Part shown: positions 35,514-44,548 of the stretch, piece after piece | How the letters are laid out: every line of letters starts with the position of its first letter | Numbering within the stretch: the first letter of the stretch is position 1 | NCBI RefSeq assembly: GCF_000508085.1 | Contig: NZ_KI669560.1 | Location: forward strand, 1,607,168-1,671,167 | Length of the DNA stretch: 64,000 nucleotides | Reading direction: 5' to 3' | Source of the DNA: Sediminibacterium sp. C3 | GTDB lineage: Bacteria > Bacteroidota > Bacteroidia > Chitinophagales > Chitinophagaceae | Made by a program: the position numbers and the translations under genes | The notes under the pieces: model-generated | What the model was told of the DNA's origin: nothing | Databases searched by the model: none | The model's input: only the letters and a program-made list of their open reading frames with translations

Positions 35514-36671
35514 TCATGAAGGGAGCTGTATGCAGAATATGGTTCCCTTTCCAATTTCACTGGATTGTACAAACAATTGTCCCTTGTGATATTGCTCTAT
35601 GATGCGTTTACTTAAGGATAAGCCAATGCCCCATCCTCTTTTTTTAGTAGTAAAGCCGGGCTGAAATACTTTTTTCCATTGATTATTAGGTATTCCCTTC
35701 CCACTATCTTTTACTAGAATATTGAGTTGATTGCCTTGCTGGGTCATGGTTATATGGATACTGCCTTTTCCATCCATGGCATCTAAGGCATTCTTCAGTA
35801 AGTTCTCAACCACCCAGTCAAACAAGGTAGGAGAGAGTAAACATTGTAAATGGCTTGTATTACCTGGATCTAACTGAAAGTCTACTTGCTCACTGCTTCT
35901 TTTTTTTATGTAGTCTACAACAGCGTTTACTCGGTCAAAGGGGGAACTCAATTCCGTTTTGGGTGTACTGCCTATTTTCCCGAATCGATCGGTGATGAGC
36001 TGTAATCGATTGATGTCTTTGGCTATTTCATGGGCAATTTCTTTACTCTCATCTTTTTCTTTTAAAATTTCTAACCAACCTTCTAGGCTGCTTACAGGAG
36101 TGCCCAATTGATGGGCCGTTTCCTTGGCCATGGAAGCCCATAATTGATTCTGTCCGCTTTGGTGTCTGGTTCTTAAAGAATAAATCACAATCCAAACAAA
36201 CATGAAGACCAGCATCAATTGTACTATGGGATACCATTGAGCTTCTCTATACAATTTGCTTTGACCATAATAATAGCGAATGGGATTGCTATCATCGGCT
36301 TTCAGTTTTACTTCAATGGGCTTTTTATTATAGCTCTTGAATGCCATCAATTGTTTTTGTAAATACAGTGAATCTTTTGCTACGGCGGTTGAGTCTAGGT
36401 TTACATAATTACCTGTGGGCTGGTCTTTGTCATCGGTTTCAATGATGGGTATGGTAGTGTTCTCGGTGATGATTTTAGCGGCGAGGTTAATGGAAACCGT
36501 ATCTGTTGCATTAAGGATGGTTCTTTCGGCTTCTACCCAGGCTTCCACTGCCAGTCTTTCTTTACCCGCTATTTGCTGGGCAATGTATTGTGAATATACA
36601 ATGGTTCCACTTACAATGGCAATGGCCAAAATAAAGAGAACATTGGTAAAGTTGAATCCCTTGTTAAACAT
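35514..36671 (-). CDS. Membrane sensor histidine kinase
   Basis: A 385-residue two-component sensor. Membrane helices near residues 11-30 and 146-166 bracket a periplasmic domain of about 115 residues with no recognisable fold. The dimerisation helix carries the phospho-acceptor H187 in ETAHQLGTPVSS, followed by the ATPase motifs N box (ENLLKNALDAM), G1 (DSGKGIP) and G2 (GWGIGLSLSK). No response regulator gene is adjacent, so it is an orphan in this window. The signal is unknown. Confidence 0.9.
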   Translation of the reverse strand: MFNKGFNFTNVLFILAIAIVSGTIVYSQYIAQQIAGKERLAVEAWVEAERTILNATDTVSINLAAKIITENTTIPIIETDDKDQPTGNYVNLDSTAVAKDSLYLQKQLMAFKSYNKKPIEVKLKADDSNPIRYYYGQSKLYREAQWYPIVQLMLVFMFVWIVIYSLRTRHQSGQNQLWASMAKETAHQLGTPVSSLEGWLEILKEKDESKEIAHEIAKDINRLQLITDRFGKIGSTPKTELSSPFDRVNAVVDYIKKRSSEQVDFQLDPGNTSHLQCLLSPTLFDWVVENLLKNALDAMDGKGSIHITMTQQGNQLNILVKDSGKGIPNNQWKKVFQPGFTTKKRGWGIGLSLSKRIIEQYHKGQLFVQSSEIGKGTIFCIQLPS

Positions 36672-36724
36672 GCTACTAAAATAAGCTTTTGGTTGGGTTA
36701 AAAATTTCTGACCGGGCCGTACTA

Positions 36725-36760
36725 AAAAAGAAACCGCCCCATTTTGTGGGACGGCTCTTT
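36725..36760 (-). terminator. Rho-independent terminator of the coiled-coil protein gene
   Basis: On the minus strand, CCGTCCCA / TGGGGCGG form an 8-bp stem (one G-U pair) around a 5-base loop, followed by TTTCTTTTTT. It lies 37 bases past the stop at 36798 and separates that gene from the histidine kinase gene downstream. Confidence 0.8.
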
Positions 36761-36797
36761 CACGATTGCTTGCTAAACTAACTAACTACCTGTATGA

Positions 36798-37763
36798 TTA
36801 ACTAAATAATCCACCTTTTTTCAAGGTTTTTACGCCCTGACCTATTTTAAATCCGTTGTTATAAATTTCAATTTTGTAGTCTCCCTCTTTGTAAGCGTCT
36901 TTTTGTTTCCAATCAAAACTTACAGGGATGGCTTTATTCTGTTCATAATTCACAGAAACCTTACTGGTATAAGGACGGCTTCCTTCTTCTCTAGTATTGA
37001 AGTTGGCGCCTTCGGTTATTACTTTACCATCAGGAGCAGTAACCACTACAAAGAATTCTTTGGTGCCAGAAGGAGTGATTCTGTTCTCATCAATTACAAA
37101 AGAGATTCTGATTAAATCAGCACGCTTTGCAGTTGTAGTTTCTTTTTCTTTACCAGAGCCTTTGATATTAATTGCGTTGATACCAATTCTTGACGCATGC
37201 AGCGTTGACGCCACGTCTACTTTATCTTCTAATTGTTTCTTTTCGGTCTTGGTTGTATTCAAGGTAGACTCTAGGTTTTGCTTGTCTGCAGTCAATTGGT
37301 TTTTTTCTGTATTCAGTTGCTCGTTGGCATTGGTTAACTGTAGGTTTTCGCCTTTTAATTTTTCAATTTCTGCAAACAGACCATCAATTTTACCATTGAG
37401 TTCGCCAATCAATTGCTTGGCTTCTGCTAATTCCTTTTCAGTTGCATTGCGTTTCTTTAGTATGGAACTGATATTGCCTTTTAATTTCTGGATGTCGGCA
37501 TTTCTCTCAGCCAAATCACCCTGTAATTCAATGTTATCCTTGGTTAAGGAATCTGCTTTTGCTGATACATTCATGAATTCCTGCTGAATGGCCAATCTTG
37601 CACTGTCTACATTACTGATCTTGGTTTCCAATCCCTGAATGGTGTCTTGGGTCTGGCTTTTGTCATAGAAAATATAGCCCCAGGTTAATACCAATGCGGC
37701 AATTAATATTCCATAAATGGTCTTTCTGTTATCTGGCGCTGCGCCATTGTTTACTGTACTCAT
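36798..37763 (-). CDS. Membrane-anchored coiled-coil protein of unknown function
   Basis: A 321-residue protein with an N-terminal membrane helix (residues ~17-34, YGILIAALVLTWGYIFY) and a long heptad-type coiled coil (about 37-190, rich in Lys, Glu, Leu, Asn and Gln). The C-terminal ~120 residues form a soluble beta-rich domain ending KKGGLFS. Such proteins are common but unnamed in Bacteroidota; a role in envelope organisation is only a guess. The gene is transcribed alone, ending at a strong terminator. Confidence 0.7.
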   Translation of the reverse strand: MSTVNNGAAPDNRKTIYGILIAALVLTWGYIFYDKSQTQDTIQGLETKISNVDSARLAIQQEFMNVSAKADSLTKDNIELQGDLAERNADIQKLKGNISSILKKRNATEKELAEAKQLIGELNGKIDGLFAEIEKLKGENLQLTNANEQLNTEKNQLTADKQNLESTLNTTKTEKKQLEDKVDVASTLHASRIGINAINIKGSGKEKETTTAKRADLIRISFVIDENRITPSGTKEFFVVVTAPDGKVITEGANFNTREEGSRPYTSKVSVNYEQNKAIPVSFDWKQKDAYKEGDYKIEIYNNGFKIGQGVKTLKKGGLFS

Positions 37764-37903
37764 AGTCTCGATTTTTTAATGATTGATTGCTTCTGGACTC
37801 CTATTTTCCAAAACCGTGCCAAAATCGAAAAAGCCTTGAAAATTGTGTACAAAAAAGCCAGTTGGGCTATGGAAAATCCTTTGGGGTTCAGCATCTTTGC
37901 GCT

Positions 37904-38905
37904 ATGTCTGCGGAGAAAATTTTATCGGATTGGAAGAAGAATAGCTATAAGCCGGTTTATTGGCTGGAAGGGGAAGAAGCTTATTTTATTGATGTGCTGG
38001 TAGATTATGCCGAGAAAAAATTGTTGTCTCCGGCTGAAGCGGAGTTTAATCTGACTATTTTTTATGGAAAAGATGCCGACTGGGCGGAGGTAGTCAATGC
38101 CTGTAAACGTTATCCCATGTTTGCGGATAAGCAGGTGGTTATTCTGAAGGAAGCTCAACAGATGAAAGACCTGGAAAAGTTACTGGGATATATTGAGCAG
38201 CCTCTGGCTTCTACCATTTTTGTGGTGAGTCACAAGGAAAAAAAAGTAGATGGGAGAGGCAAGCTGGCTACTGCCTTAAAAAAGACAAAAGCCGAAGTAC
38301 TTACCACTAAGAAATTGTATGACAATCAACTCCCGGATTGGGCAGGGCAAATGATAAAAAATCATGGTCACACCATTACTCCTAAAGCATTGGCCATGCT
38401 GGTGGATCATATTGGTAACGATTTGAGCAGAATTGAAAATGAAATCGAGAAGCTCATGCTGAATATGGGCACACGAAAATCCATAGCGGAAGAAGACGTG
38501 GAGAATTTCATTGGGGTGAGCAAGGAATTCAATGCCTTTGAATTGCAGGCCGCTGTTGCGCAAAAAGATTTGGCAAAATCGATTCGGATTATTCAATATT
38601 TTGAATCCAATCCAAAAGCAGGTCCCATTCAATTGATATTGCCTTCCATTTATAATTTCTTTAGTAAACTCTATGTGCTCTTGTCTTTGCCGGATAAGAA
38701 TGAGACCGCTGCAGCGGCGGCGCTGGGTGTTTCTCCGTTTTTTGTAAAAGATTATTACGCCGCCGCGCGCAAGTACGATTTCGCAGCAGTGGAGAAGGTT
38801 CTTTTACTATTACACGAATACAATTTGCGAAGCCTGGGCGTACACAATGGTTCCGCCAATGACGCGGGGCTCATGAAAGAATTGGTAGTAAAAATAATGG
38901 CATAA
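37904..38905 (+). CDS. holA: DNA polymerase III subunit delta
   Basis: HolA is the clamp-loader subunit that opens the beta clamp. The 333-residue product shows the N-terminal PVYWLEGEEAYFIDVLVDYAEKKL segment in two parts, the domain with IIFVVSHKEKKVDGRGKL-type beta strand, and the C-terminal helical bundle (GVSPFFVKDYYAAARKY). I chose ATG 37904 since similarity begins at MSAEKIL; the open frame reaches back to 37787. A CATCTTTG -7-like element lies 5 bases before this ATG. Confidence 0.9.
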   Translation: MSAEKILSDWKKNSYKPVYWLEGEEAYFIDVLVDYAEKKLLSPAEAEFNLTIFYGKDADWAEVVNACKRYPMFADKQVVILKEAQQMKDLEKLLGYIEQPLASTIFVVSHKEKKVDGRGKLATALKKTKAEVLTTKKLYDNQLPDWAGQMIKNHGHTITPKALAMLVDHIGNDLSRIENEIEKLMLNMGTRKSIAEEDVENFIGVSKEFNAFELQAAVAQKDLAKSIRIIQYFESNPKAGPIQLILPSIYNFFSKLYVLLSLPDKNETAAAAALGVSPFFVKDYYAAARKYDFAAVEKVLLLLHEYNLRSLGVHNGSANDAGLMKELVVKIMA

Positions 38906-38936
38906 GTCAGAAATCGCGCTCCGCTCGACTTCTCAA

Positions 38937-39869
38937 TTAAGATGCAAAGACCTCTATCGCCTGGTTTCTATCGGCGTTTAATTGGGCTTTTAATTCTTCC
39001 AGTCCATTGAATTTGACTTCGCCTCGCAGGAATTTTTCAATTCTTATGGTTAGTGTTCTTCCGTAAATATCACGGTTGAAATCGAAAATATTTACTTCAA
39101 TCACCCGCTTCTTACCATCTACAGTAGGCCTTACGCCAATATTCATCATGCCCTTGAAAGATTCTGCATCCATATCAATGGAAACCGCATATACCCCATT
39201 GGCAGGGATTAATTTTTCTTCACTGCTGATATGCAGATTGGCCGTAGGGAAGCCAATGGTTCTTCCGATTTTATTTCCTTCTACCACTAAGCCTTCAAAG
39301 AAATAGGCATAGCCTAAGAAATGATTAGCCGTATTAATATCATTGTTCAACAATGCTTCTCTGATACGAGTAGAGCTAATCACAACCTGGTTCAACATTT
39401 CTTCTGAAATCTCTTTCACTTCAAAGCCCAGTTCGCGGCCATATTTTTCCAGCAAGTGATAATCCCCCGTTTTGCCTTTTCCAAAACGATGGTCGTAGCC
39501 TATAATAATAACGCTGGGTTTAAAGTATCGATACAAAAAATTTTGCACATAGTCATCCGCAGATTGATTCGAAAACTGATGATCAAATGGAATCACTACC
39601 AGGTGGTCAATCCCCGCTTTTTCTAATAAAGCTGTTTTTTCTTCCAGTGTATTAATCAATTTAATATCTCCGGGGACAGAAGAAACAATTTTACGCGGGT
39701 GGGGGTGGAAAGTAATGATAACGGTCTCTCCGTTCACACGGGCTGCTTCCGATTTCATTTGCTGCAAAATCTGTTGGTGCCCCTGATGAACCCCATCAAA
39801 AGTGCCAATGGTAACCACCGCGTTTCGGAACGCGGGCAACTCGTTTGCCAATTCACGATATACCTTCAT
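38937..39869 (-). CDS. ribF: Bifunctional riboflavin kinase / FAD synthetase
   Basis: RibF converts riboflavin to FMN and then FAD. The 310-residue product has the N-terminal nucleotidyltransferase domain with GTFDGVHQGHQQIL (HxGH-type), IIGYDHRFGKG and the VISSTRIREAL motif, and the C-terminal kinase domain with GRTIGFPTANL. Both domains look intact. I chose ATG 39869, where similarity starts, not the open frame's earlier start at 39971. It diverges from purM over 100 bases and converges with holA over 31 bases. Confidence 0.94.
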   Translation of the reverse strand: MKVYRELANELPAFRNAVVTIGTFDGVHQGHQQILQQMKSEAARVNGETVIITFHPHPRKIVSSVPGDIKLINTLEEKTALLEKAGIDHLVVIPFDHQFSNQSADDYVQNFLYRYFKPSVIIIGYDHRFGKGKTGDYHLLEKYGRELGFEVKEISEEMLNQVVISSTRIREALLNNDINTANHFLGYAYFFEGLVVEGNKIGRTIGFPTANLHISSEEKLIPANGVYAVSIDMDAESFKGMMNIGVRPTVDGKKRVIEVNIFDFNRDIYGRTLTIRIEKFLRGEVKFNGLEELKAQLNADRNQAIEVFAS

Positions 39870-39930
39870 AATCGGCGCAAAAGTACGGACTCCACGCCAA
39901 AGTTCCTGCCGGTAAGATACCTCGTTTTTG

Positions 39931-39938
39931 TACCTTTG
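39931..39938 (+). promoter_or_regulatory. Promoter -7 element (TAnnTTTG) for purM
   Basis: TACCTTTG is an exact -7 match, 31 bases before the purM ATG. A clear -33 TTTG is not visible. Confidence 0.4.
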
Positions 39939-39969
39939 CCCCCATTCTATACTTTCAAAACATCCATTC

Positions 39970-41151
39970 ATGTCTTTATACGCACAAAGAGGGGTATCTG
40001 CACAAAAAGAAGAAGTGCATCAAGCCATTCAGAAATTAGACCAGGGCTTATATCCCCATGCATTCTGTAAGATCTATCCCGACTTTTTGTGCAACAATCC
40101 TGAATGGGTAAATATCATGCATGCAGATGGGGCAGGTACCAAGAGTATTCTTGCTTATTTATATTGGAAAGAAACCGGCGATATCAGCGTGTGGAAAGGA
40201 ATAGCTCAGGATGCAGTAGCCATGAATTTGGACGATTTGCTTTGCGTGGGTGTTACAGACCAATTGTTGTTTTCAAGTACCATTGATCGAAATAAAATGC
40301 TGATCAATGGGGATGTACTGGAAGCCATTATCAACGGCACACAGGAGTTTTTTAATACGCTGAAAGAATATGGCGTTAACATTCATTACCTCGGAGGTGA
40401 AACGGCAGATGTAGGTGATGTGGTTAGAACGGTTGCTGTAAATGGAACCATGACTTCACGCTGGCCAAAGAATAAACTGATTACCAACGACAAGATTCAG
40501 GAAGGAGATGTGATTGTGGGTTTTGCGAGTGCCGGTAAAGCGCATTATGAAACGGAATACAATAGTGGATTGGGAAGCAATGGTTTAACCAGTGCCCGTC
40601 ATGATGTGCTGGAAAAAATGTATGCCCGCCAATATCCGGAAACATTTGAACCTAAACTACAGGATAAAGTAGTGTACATCGGTAAGAACAAAATGACCGA
40701 TATCGTGAATATCAAAGGAGTGAAAATACCGGTTGGAAAATTATTATTGTCCCCTACCAGAACCTATGCACCCTTGATGAAAAAAATACTGGATCTGCAT
40801 TTCGATGATATTCATGGAGCCATTCACTGCAGCGGCGGAGGCCAAACCAAGTGCATGAAATACCTGCCCCAACCTTTCCATATTCTGAAGGACAACCTGT
40901 TTGAGGTTCCTCCGATATTTAAGATTATTCAAGAGAACTCTGGTGCGGATTACAAGGAAATGTACCAGGTATTCAATATGGGGCATCGACTGGAAATTTT
41001 TACGAAAGAAACAACAGCGGCAGCGTTGATCCAATTAGCGAATGAGCTTGGTATAGATGCACAAGTGGTGGGCAGGGTAGAAGCGGCTCAAAACGGGAAA
41101 TCTTCCTTAACGCTCAAGGGAGGCTTTGGAGAAGTCTTTTATCAATATTAA
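39970..41151 (+). CDS. purM: Phosphoribosylformylglycinamidine cyclo-ligase (AIR synthetase)
   Basis: PurM closes the imidazole ring in purine synthesis. The 393-residue product has the N-terminal ATP-binding segment HADGAGTKSILAYLYWKETGD and the GGETADVGDVVRT motif; the C-terminal domain carries IHCSGGGQTK. It is longer than the ~345-residue E. coli enzyme, as is usual in Bacteroidota, and lacks the canonical GVDIDAG spelling at the N-terminus. I chose ATG 39970 because similarity begins at MSLYAQRG; the open frame reaches 39928. Confidence 0.87.
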   Translation: MSLYAQRGVSAQKEEVHQAIQKLDQGLYPHAFCKIYPDFLCNNPEWVNIMHADGAGTKSILAYLYWKETGDISVWKGIAQDAVAMNLDDLLCVGVTDQLLFSSTIDRNKMLINGDVLEAIINGTQEFFNTLKEYGVNIHYLGGETADVGDVVRTVAVNGTMTSRWPKNKLITNDKIQEGDVIVGFASAGKAHYETEYNSGLGSNGLTSARHDVLEKMYARQYPETFEPKLQDKVVYIGKNKMTDIVNIKGVKIPVGKLLLSPTRTYAPLMKKILDLHFDDIHGAIHCSGGGQTKCMKYLPQPFHILKDNLFEVPPIFKIIQENSGADYKEMYQVFNMGHRLEIFTKETTAAALIQLANELGIDAQVVGRVEAAQNGKSSLTLKGGFGEVFYQY

Positions 41152-41204
41152 CCTTTAGATTGAGGAGTCTGCACTTATATTTGTAACACTATTTAATGCA
41201 TACT

Positions 41205-41891
41205 ATGTCTGAAACTGTTGTCTCTTTAAAGCATGTTAATATTTATCAGGGCAGTAGCCTGATTTTGCAAGATGTTAATTTCACCATTAACAAAGGCGAG
41301 TTCGTTTACCTAGTGGGTAAAACAGGCACGGGTAAGAGTAGTTTGTTGAAAACATTGTATGGTGAACTTACTTTAACAGAGGGAGAAGCTTCTGTGGTAG
41401 GATTTGATTTAAGAGGAATGGACTGGAAGAAAGTTCCATTCTTAAGAAGAAACCTGGGTGTAGTATTCCAGGATTTTCAATTGCTCACAGACAGAAATGT
41501 ACACGAGAACTTGAAATTCGTGTTGAAAGCTACAGGCTGGAAAGACGAGCGATTGATTGAAGAAAAAATCAATGATGTGTTAGATAAAGTGGGCTTGAAA
41601 AGCAAGGGCTTTAAAATGCCTTTTGAAATGAGTGGTGGTGAACAACAAAGGGTTGAAATTGCCCGCGCCCTGCTTAATTCCCCCAAACTTATTTTAGCGG
41701 ATGAACCTACCGGTAATTTAGATCCGGAAACCAGCGATGAAATTATGCAGTTGCTGTTCCAAATTGCTAGGGACTACGGTACATCAGTTGTGATGGCTAC
41801 ACACGATTTTATTGTGATCAATCGCTATCCAAGCAGAATGCTAAAAACAGAAAACGGAAGAGTGGCCGACAGTGCCACACATTTAGTGTAG
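41205..41891 (+). CDS. ftsE: Cell division ATP-binding protein FtsE-like
   Basis: A 228-residue ABC ATPase of the FtsE/LolD type. Walker A is GKTGTGKSS, the Q-loop is in VFQDFQLL, the signature is [15 protein letters not shown], Walker B is [12 protein letters not shown], and the H-loop is in ATHDF. FtsE works with the membrane protein FtsX to activate cell-wall hydrolases at the septum. No ftsX is adjacent, so a related export ATPase is possible. I chose ATG 41205 rather than 41196. It converges with the glycosyltransferase pair across 20 bases. Confidence 0.8.
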   Translation: MSETVVSLKHVNIYQGSSLILQDVNFTINKGEFVYLVGKTGTGKSSLLKTLYGELTLTEGEASVVGFDLRGMDWKKVPFLRRNLGVVFQDFQLLTDRNVHENLKFVLKATGWKDERLIEEKINDVLDKVGLKSKGFKMPFEMSGGEQQRVEIARALLNSPKLILADEPTGNLDPETSDEIMQLLFQIARDYGTSVVMATHDFIVINRYPSRMLKTENGRVADSATHLV

Positions 41892-41911
41892 CGCGGGTCC
41901 ACTTTATAGAC

Positions 41912-43039
41912 TTAGTTTCCCCAGATCCAGCCAACCTGCTTTTGAGCGTTGGCAGTATTATTGAATTTTGGAACCAACCATTTATTTCTAAGTCTGATTT
42001 CCTCTTCTGAGAAAGGCTGGTGATAGAGCTGCATAATGATTTCCTTAAAAGCATTGACTGTTGTGCCTGTATGGCAAAGCGGTTCAAGTCCGGAGTCGGC
42101 AATCATGGCTTCATTTACCACTACATGTCTGCCATTGAATAGTGCATTCAGCAATTTGAATTTCATGCCTGTACTAATATAAGCAGGTAATACATTGATA
42201 TGTGCTTTGGCAATCATATCCTGCATTTCCTTTTCTGTTGGGTTGGCAACTAAGCAAGAAAACTTACTAGAGTATGCCAGTTTTTTTAGTCTTTCGGAGG
42301 GATTTTTACCGGCTATAACCAACGGAATGGCTAAGTTTTTAAACACTTTTTCCAGTAACCAGGTTGCTGCTTTTTCATTGGCTTCCACACTCAGATCTCC
42401 GTGATATAAACAGTAAGAACCAATGCCTTCTGGTGCGGTTAATTCCCAGTTAGGTATATATAAGGATAGTTCCTCAATATTTTTGCAACCAAATTCTTTG
42501 CGATACACATCGTTGTCTGCTTCTTTTACTCCCCAGAAAGTAGCCCTTCCGGCAAGGTCTGCTTCATATTTTTTTAAGAGCCTTGATTCGTTCCAATAAT
42601 ATGCTTTCTTAACAAGTGAACTGGCGTTTTTATATAAATCCTGATAATAGCGATACTCTACATTGTGTAAACGCACAAAACAGTTTCTGTTTTTAAAACG
42701 TGAATCGTGCAACAGGTAGGTACAATGTACACCCTCCATGAAGATAGGGTAGTTGTCTTTCAAGAGATTCTGGTAGAGATTTTCGTTAATTCGGCTACTC
42801 ACGATATAAGGTAAACTGCTGGAAAATCCCTTGTGCCCCTGAACCCTTGGGTAATAATTGACGGATTCGCAATAGGCATTTAAAGCAGATTGATGCCCTC
42901 TGCCGTAATCAAAACAGTGTAAATGGATTTTAATCCCTTGCTGCTTAAATGCGGGAAGCTTGTAAAATACATCACAGGCTCCACCATAATCGGCTGGATA
43001 GGGAACATCAAAGGCAATAATGTGTAAGTGCTTTTCCAA
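41912..43039 (-). CDS. Glycosyltransferase (GT4-like)
   Basis: A 375-residue protein with a GT-B fold. The N-terminus (HIIAFDVPYPADYGGACDVFYK) is the acceptor-side loop typical of family 4 transferases; the C-terminal half contains a GKNPS strand-loop and a donor-side segment (NVLPAYISTGMKFKLLNALFNGRHVVVN). Sugar and acceptor are unknown. The start appears to be TTG (43039), since no ATG fits; the gene begins 1 base after the upstream glycosyltransferase stop, so the two are co-transcribed, possibly for a surface polysaccharide. Confidence 0.78.
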   Translation of the reverse strand: MEKHLHIIAFDVPYPADYGGACDVFYKLPAFKQQGIKIHLHCFDYGRGHQSALNAYCESVNYYPRVQGHKGFSSSLPYIVSSRINENLYQNLLKDNYPIFMEGVHCTYLLHDSRFKNRNCFVRLHNVEYRYYQDLYKNASSLVKKAYYWNESRLLKKYEADLAGRATFWGVKEADNDVYRKEFGCKNIEELSLYIPNWELTAPEGIGSYCLYHGDLSVEANEKAATWLLEKVFKNLAIPLVIAGKNPSERLKKLAYSSKFSCLVANPTEKEMQDMIAKAHINVLPAYISTGMKFKLLNALFNGRHVVVNEAMIADSGLEPLCHTGTTVNAFKEIIMQLYHQPFSEEEIRLRNKWLVPKFNNTANAQKQVGWIWGN

Positions 43040-43040
43040 T

Positions 43041-44249
43041 TTATAATCTCCTGTAAAATGCCAATAGTTGCTCCGACTCTTTTTCCCAATTTAGGATTTT
43101 GGCGGCTTCGGGGCAGACCAGCTTTAAACTCTTATACAAAACAGTATCAGAGAGCAAATTGTTCATTGCAGTGCTAAGGGTATCCATTTCAATGTCATTG
43201 ATTAACAAGGCAAAAGGATATTGCCGACCTATTTCGGAATAGGCAGGATAGTTTACGCAGACCTGCGGAATACCAGCAGCCATATAATCGAAGAACCGGT
43301 TGGCCAGAGAATAGTATTGATTGACTCCTTCCGGTTCAAAAATGGTAATTCCCATATAGGCCAAGGGAGTCAGTTTTTTGAGTTCAGCTGGGGGTATGGG
43401 AGGGTGAATAAATACTTTTTCAGACAGGTTATGCTGTTTGATGAGTCCTTCTGTTTCAGGTAGAAAATTGCCGGCACCTACAATCAACAGGGGAGCATTC
43501 ACTTTTTTCATAGCTGGAATCAGGGTTTCAAATCCCCTTCCATGGTTCACCGCCCCTTGATATATAATAAATTTGTCTTTGAGTTGATTATTAATAAGTT
43601 GATTAAGTTTATATGAAGTAAAAGTATATGCATATTTACGCTTTTCCAGTGCAGCTTCTGCCAAAACGTCTGTCTTTTTTTCATTTAGATGATCAGCTGA
43701 AACCGAGGTAGATGCGAGGGATGGGAGATTTCTTATTACTTCATATTTAATTTTAAGTCGATTATAAAACAAGTCAGAAAGGTCCTGGTTTACCGTATAA
43801 CCCCTTCTGAAATGGGGCAAACTGATTTTCTCAATGGTCCGCCAGATAGCTGCTATGAGGGGTCTGGTTCTTACTTCCTTCATTTCAGTGAAGAATTCAT
43901 GGGCATCGTATACCCTTTTCTTTTTTCTGATGGTAGTAGCGGTAAGTACAGGTAATACGGTATCAAGATCAATTGCACATGCAATATCATATGATAACCA
44001 ACATAATAGAACGAATAATTTTATATTAAATTCAATATAAAATAAGGGGCCTTTCCCGAAAAAGCACCGGATTAGTTGCTGCTCATAGGCTTTTCCATAA
44101 AGTGGCGGGATTGGAATGGCCTGATTTTTAGACCTCTTCACGCCAATGATGGTTACGGTATATCCATTGGCAGCTAGGGTACTGCAGATTCTCTGCATGC
44201 GTTGATCATAGCAAATCTCGTTGGTTACCGTAAATACAATCGATTGCAT
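43041..44249 (-). CDS. Glycosyltransferase (GT4-like)
   Basis: A 402-residue GT-B-type transferase. The N-terminus VTNEICYDQRMQRICSTLAANGYTVTIIG is a common opening of Bacteroidota surface-glycan transferases, and the C-terminal FEPEGVNQYYSLANRFFDYMAAGIPQV segment contains the EPEG-type and donor-binding elements. It precedes the second transferase gene by 1 base. The roles in the pathway cannot be told from sequence. Upstream is the AT-rich gap before smc. Confidence 0.82.
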   Translation of the reverse strand: MQSIVFTVTNEICYDQRMQRICSTLAANGYTVTIIGVKRSKNQAIPIPPLYGKAYEQQLIRCFFGKGPLFYIEFNIKLFVLLCWLSYDIACAIDLDTVLPVLTATTIRKKKRVYDAHEFFTEMKEVRTRPLIAAIWRTIEKISLPHFRRGYTVNQDLSDLFYNRLKIKYEVIRNLPSLASTSVSADHLNEKKTDVLAEAALEKRKYAYTFTSYKLNQLINNQLKDKFIIYQGAVNHGRGFETLIPAMKKVNAPLLIVGAGNFLPETEGLIKQHNLSEKVFIHPPIPPAELKKLTPLAYMGITIFEPEGVNQYYSLANRFFDYMAAGIPQVCVNYPAYSEIGRQYPFALLINDIEMDTLSTAMNNLLSDTVLYKSLKLVCPEAAKILNWEKESEQLLAFYRRL

Positions 44250-44548
44250 GTAACAAATATAGGGTCAATACAAAGCCTTTGGCTTCGGTAATCTGTGCCA
44301 ACTGATTTATTCACGGTTTTTGGTGGATAACTTCTTGTAAAAGGTTCATATTTTTATGCAATATTTTATTACAATAAAATAATATAATTAATTGATTAAT
44401 AATTATTTAGTTTATTGTAATTAAAGTACTTTTCTTCTATTGGCTTTTCAAGCTGGATTTCTTCTTCACTTATTATTCACAATGGGCTTTTGCCTATATA
44501 AATTCTACTGCTTTTAACTTATGTTCGCAGGTACTAAATAGTGATAAC
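44250..44548. other. AT-rich intergenic region with nested inverted repeats
   Basis: This ~300-base gap between the divergent glycosyltransferase and smc genes has no credible gene. It contains ATTTTATT-AC-AATAAAAT (44363-44380), ATTAAT-TG-ATTAAT (44387-44400), and a 10-bp pair ATTACAATAA (44368-44377) / TTATTGTAAT (44412-44421). Promoters for both genes must lie here. No DnaA-box cluster is evident. Confidence 0.5.

Noticed and set aside
36672..36724. tRNA or small RNA gene between the kinase and the coiled-coil gene
   Set aside because: No cloverleaf can be drawn; the structure nearby is explained by a terminator. No tRNA was seen anywhere in the window.
37787..37903. N-terminal extension of holA
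   Set aside because: The extra 39 codons overlap the upstream promoter region, contain no conserved sequence, and similarity begins at ATG 37904.
44521..44541. Six-codon reading frame before smc
   Set aside because: Short frames like this are expected by chance; no sign of attenuation or of conserved leader peptide.
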